Notes under the pieces: generated by a model
Told to the model about the DNA's origin: nothing
Database searches by the model: none
What the model saw: only the letters and a program-made list of their open reading frames with translations
Shown: one piece after another, positions 5,712 to 7,437 of the stretch
How positions within the stretch are numbered: position 1 is the stretch's first letter
Layout: each line of letters begins with the position of its first letter
Assembly (NCBI GenBank): GCA_002431805.1
Contig: DJEE01000036.1
Coordinates: 1 to 7,437, forward strand
From: Eggerthellaceae bacterium UBA5906
GTDB taxonomy: Bacteria > Actinomycetota > Coriobacteriia > Coriobacteriales > Eggerthellaceae
DNA length: 7,437 nucleotides
Direction of reading: 5' to 3'
Program-made: the position numbers and the translations under genes

Positions 5712-6104
5712 ATGTCGAGTAAACGCAAGAGCGGTGCGAAGCGCACGCCGCGGCGGGCGCGGGCTTACGCGGGGCCGGTGTGGCGGCAGTCGGCCGAAGA
5801 GGCCACATTGGCGCAAAACCCGCGCTACAACGGTTTTGCGTGTGGCCATGGCGCGCACGGCGACCGCAAGTTCAACCGCGCGAAAGCCAATCGCGCATGG
5901 AAAGCGCAGCTCAGACAAGAAGGAGCCTCTCGGGGCTCCTTCCCTTTTTTTAGGGGGACTGCGGCATGTGGCGATGCTGCGGACGCTGCCCTGCGATTTG
6001 CATTCTTCGCATTCCGGCCGCCTTCGTCGTTTGATTGGTTTGGAGAACTCGCAACCTCATGCAAAATCGGCCTGCTATTTGTGTGTAACGGAGTAAGCTA
6101 TTGA
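5712..6104 (+). CDS. Small very basic protein with a terminator inside its frame; candidate ribosome-rescue factor
   Basis: I do not recognise the family with certainty. The first in-frame stop is at 6102-6104 (130 residues), but an intrinsic terminator at 5919-5951 lies within the frame, so most mRNA should end near codon 80 with no stop. Residues 1-80 look coding: a cationic N-terminus (MSSKRKSGAKRTPRRARAYA), AEEATLAQNPRYNGF at about 28-42, CGHGAHGD at 44-51, DRKFNRAKANRAWK at 51-64, then the codons forming the terminator stem. The stretch after the T-run does not look like coding sequence. The extended -10 promoter and excellent Shine-Dalgarno suggest strong expression. A small cationic ORF with a terminator before its stop is the arrangement of ArfA and BrfA, whose nonstop mRNAs are silenced by tmRNA; the basic KFNRAKANR patch is compatible with binding rRNA. 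Alternatives: a one-base deletion (the -1 frame stops at TAG 5951-5953), or an unrelated ribosome-associated protein. Confidence 0.6.
   Translation: MSSKRKSGAKRTPRRARAYAGPVWRQSAEEATLAQNPRYNGFACGHGAHGDRKFNRAKANRAWKAQLRQEGASRGSFPFFRGTAACGDAADAALRFAFFAFRPPSSFDWFGELATSCKIGLLFVCNGVSY
5919..5951 (+). terminator. Intrinsic terminator inside the open frame of the basic gene
   Basis: GAAGGAGCC (5919-5927) pairs perfectly with GGCTCCTTC (5934-5942) over a six-base loop, followed by CC and seven T (5945-5951). The left arm is exactly codons 70-72 of the gene starting at 5712. Before the T-run there is no in-frame stop codon, so transcripts ended here are predicted to be nonstop. Confidence 0.92.
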
Positions 6105-6171
6105 AGGCGAAAGCATGGGGCGCGGAAGGCGCGAGAAGCGCGTGCTTCCCATGGCTGTTGAAAGGGGCAAC
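5954..6171. other. Spacer before the C_GCAxxG_C_C gene
   Basis: The frame of the preceding gene stays open to 6104, but base usage here looks noncoding. No convincing promoter was found; TGCTATTTG at 6073-6081 is only weakly like an extended -10. A bulged stem, GGAAG (6124-6128) with CTTCC (6145-6149) enclosing CGCG/CGCG, lies 22 bases before the downstream start codon and may be part of its leader. Confidence 0.4.
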
Positions 6172-6618
6172 ATGTCGAAACAGGCGATTTTAGGGTTGGA
6201 TGCCGACGCGTGTAAGGCGCAGGCGGCGGAGTATCATGCGTGCGGTTTCAACTGTGCGCAGGCGGTGGCGTGCACGTTGGCACCTGCCATTGACGTTGAC
6301 GTTGATCAGGCGTTTCGCTTAATGGAAGGCTTCGGCGGCGGCATGGGCGGTTTCTCGGAAACGTGCGGGGCCATCTCGGGCGGCGTTATGGCGGCGGGCT
6401 GGGTGAAAAGCACCGGCGCGGAAAACCCCACCAGCAAGCGCCATACCTACAAGCTCGCGCGCGAGATTTGCACGCGTTTCAAGGAGAAGAACGGCACAAC
6501 GAACTGCGCGGTGCTCAAAGGCATCGATATGGGCGCGGGCCCGCTTCGAACATGCCCTGGCTGCATCGACGACGCCGTGGAAATTGCCGTGGCGGTGCTA
6601 CAGGAAGACGCGCGGTAA
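6172..6618 (+). CDS. C_GCAxxG_C_C family cysteine-rich (putative redox) protein
   Basis: This 148-residue protein belongs to the small family named C_GCAxxG_C_C (PF09719/TIGR01909 as I recall it), thought to be redox-active and common in strict anaerobes; the reaction is unknown. Nine cysteines are seen: C14, C24, C28, C34, C65, C100, C112, C128 and C131. Family landmarks are GFNCAQAV (25-32), GFGGGMGGFSETCGAISGG (53-71), NCAVLKG (111-117) and CPGC (128-131). No signal peptide is visible, so it should be cytoplasmic. The chosen ATG follows AAAGGGG four bases upstream and gives an ordinary N-terminus. ATGs at 6115 and 6151 extend it by 19 or 7 residues; the 6115 start has a GAAGG nearby and cannot be excluded. 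It stands alone, converging with the metal transporter permease at a 28-bp gap with no clear terminator. Confidence 0.9.
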   Translation: MSKQAILGLDADACKAQAAEYHACGFNCAQAVACTLAPAIDVDVDQAFRLMEGFGGGMGGFSETCGAISGGVMAAGWVKSTGAENPTSKRHTYKLAREICTRFKEKNGTTNCAVLKGIDMGAGPLRTCPGCIDDAVEIAVAVLQEDAR

Positions 6619-6646
6619 TGTGGGGGTTCGGGCTGTAGCTAACGTA

Positions 6647-7437
6647 TCAGCCTTGCGACCTGGTGCGATGAAGTATACGCTTCCCTAGCGCCTTTCCCGC
6701 GAACAGCATTGCAAGCAGCACGATCTCGGTGAGAACGATGGCGCCGCCTGGTTTGAAGCCGAATGCGTACGAAGCCACAAGCCCGGCTGCCGCGCTGATC
6801 ACGCCCACCGCGCACGAAACCGCTATCGTTTGCTTCCAGCTGCGGGCTGCAACCAGCGCGCAAGCCACGGGCACCGTCATCATGGAGCTGACGATCAGCG
6901 TGCCCACTGTGCGCGATGCAATGGATACCGTTACCGCGGTCATCAGGATAAACGTGAAGTTCACCACGGTTGTGCGCACGCCGGCAAGCCGTGCTGCCCG
7001 CTCGTCAAGCGTGACCCAGAACAGCTCGCGGTTGAACAGCGCGCACATCAGCACGACCGCAATCCCAAGCGCTACAACAGTGCCAAGCTCCCCGTCGTCC
7101 ACCGTAACGATGCTGCCGAACAGAAAGCTTGAAAACGTTGAGCTGTTCGGCACGAACCCCGACAGCACGCCGGCCATGCCGACTCCTGCCGCCAGCACCA
7201 CGGCGATAGCAAGGTCGGCGTGCCCCTCGAACCGGCGGCGGATCCCTTCTATGGCCAGTGCCGATACCGTGCATGCGGCCGTTGCGCCCGCGACGGGGTT
7301 GATGCCGCCGATAAGCCCCGCCGCCACGCCGGCAAGGGAAGCGTGCGACAGCGCGTCGCCCATCATCGACAGGCGCTTGAGCACCACGACCACGCCCACA
7401 AGCGGGACGGCTATGCCCAGCACGATGCCGGCGGCAA
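6647..7437 (-). CDS. Metal ABC transporter permease (ZnuB/MntB-like, ABC-3 family), N-terminus outside window
   Basis: 262 residues plus the stop are visible; the gene continues past the right edge. It is the membrane subunit of an ABC importer for divalent metal (zinc, manganese or iron), working with a binding lipoprotein and an ATPase that should lie beyond the window. The first visible residues, AAGIVLGIAVPLVGVVVVLKR, then LSMMGDALSHASLAGVAAGL, are the family's characteristic N-terminal region, where the GDALSHA motif is conserved. About seven or eight hydrophobic helices follow, ending in a basic tail KRILHRTRSQG. A GTG at 7423 could be read as a start, but the frame stays open upstream with family-like sequence and no ribosome binding site, so I treat it as truncated. 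The transported metal cannot be told from the permease alone. Confidence 0.92.
   Translation of the reverse strand, partial: AAGIVLGIAVPLVGVVVVLKRLSMMGDALSHASLAGVAAGLIGGINPVAGATAACTVSALAIEGIRRRFEGHADLAIAVVLAAGVGMAGVLSGFVPNSSTFSSFLFGSIVTVDDGELGTVVALGIAVVLMCALFNRELFWVTLDERAARLAGVRTTVVNFTFILMTAVTVSIASRTVGTLIVSSMMTVPVACALVAARSWKQTIAVSCAVGVISAAAGLVASYAFGFKPGGAIVLTEIVLLAMLFAGKALGKRILHRTRSQG

Noticed and set aside
5511..5918. 135-codon open frame on the minus strand opposite the basic gene
   Set aside because: It is a shadow of the GC-rich opposite strand: no ribosome binding site, composition dominated by Arg/Ala/Pro, and the plus-strand gene has a promoter and a near-perfect Shine-Dalgarno.
5952..6104. 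Last 51 codons of the basic gene's open frame as genuine protein
   Set aside because: They follow a strong intrinsic terminator, and the codon use and composition do not resemble the first 80 codons; the frame is probably open by chance in GC-rich DNA.
7423..7437. GTG at 7423 as the true start of the metal permease
   Set aside because: No ribosome binding site is seen, and the codons before it (A-A-G-I) continue a family-like hydrophobic helix to the window edge.

Overview
The window is a GC-rich, densely coding stretch of bacterial chromosome. Several gene types found together here (a C_GCAxxG_C_C cysteine protein, a PF12682-type flavodoxin, a ChbG/YdjC deacetylase, a GT-C glycosyltransferase), along with the codon bias, suggest an anaerobic actinobacterium of the class Coriobacteriia, such as the Eggerthellaceae. 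That placement is inference; there is no rRNA or other marker in the window. No tRNA, rRNA, CRISPR array, transposase or phage gene was seen.

Layout from left to right. (i) The N-terminal 152 codons of an ABC-F type ATPase on the minus strand run off the left edge. (ii) A 181-bp spacer holds two GC-rich hairpins. (iii) A 653-residue GT-C/GT39-like membrane glycosyltransferase lies on the minus strand. (iv) After a 300-bp divergent spacer comes a plus-strand ChbG/HpnK-family carbohydrate deacetylase. Deacetylases of this kind can act on lipid-linked or oligosaccharide sugars, so the pair may work on one cell-envelope glycan (inference). (v) A flavodoxin follows, behind what looks like a MerR-family promoter (19-bp spacer with a dyad). 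Its reading frame is broken by one missing base. A strong intrinsic terminator closes this unit. (vi) The spacer between the convergent flavodoxin and carbonic anhydrase genes contains a 151-bp imperfect palindrome whose 29-bp outer arms match at 27 positions. (vii) A minus-strand beta-carbonic anhydrase comes next. (viii) A possible 56-residue single-pass membrane protein and a strong GC hairpin follow. (ix) A well-expressed-looking gene for a small, very basic protein has an intrinsic terminator inside its open frame, before any in-frame stop. (x) A C_GCAxxG_C_C family cysteine-rich protein follows. (xi) On the minus strand, a metal (Zn/Mn/Fe type) ABC transporter permease runs off the right edge.

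The genes do not form one pathway; most appear to be one-gene transcription units. The most interesting item is the basic gene at 5712. A small cationic ORF whose mRNA should end without a stop codon is the design of tmRNA-controlled backup ribosome-rescue factors (ArfA of E. coli, BrfA of B. subtilis). The sequence does not establish that function, but the architecture is specific enough to test. The long palindrome and the MerR-type flavodoxin promoter are the next most notable items.
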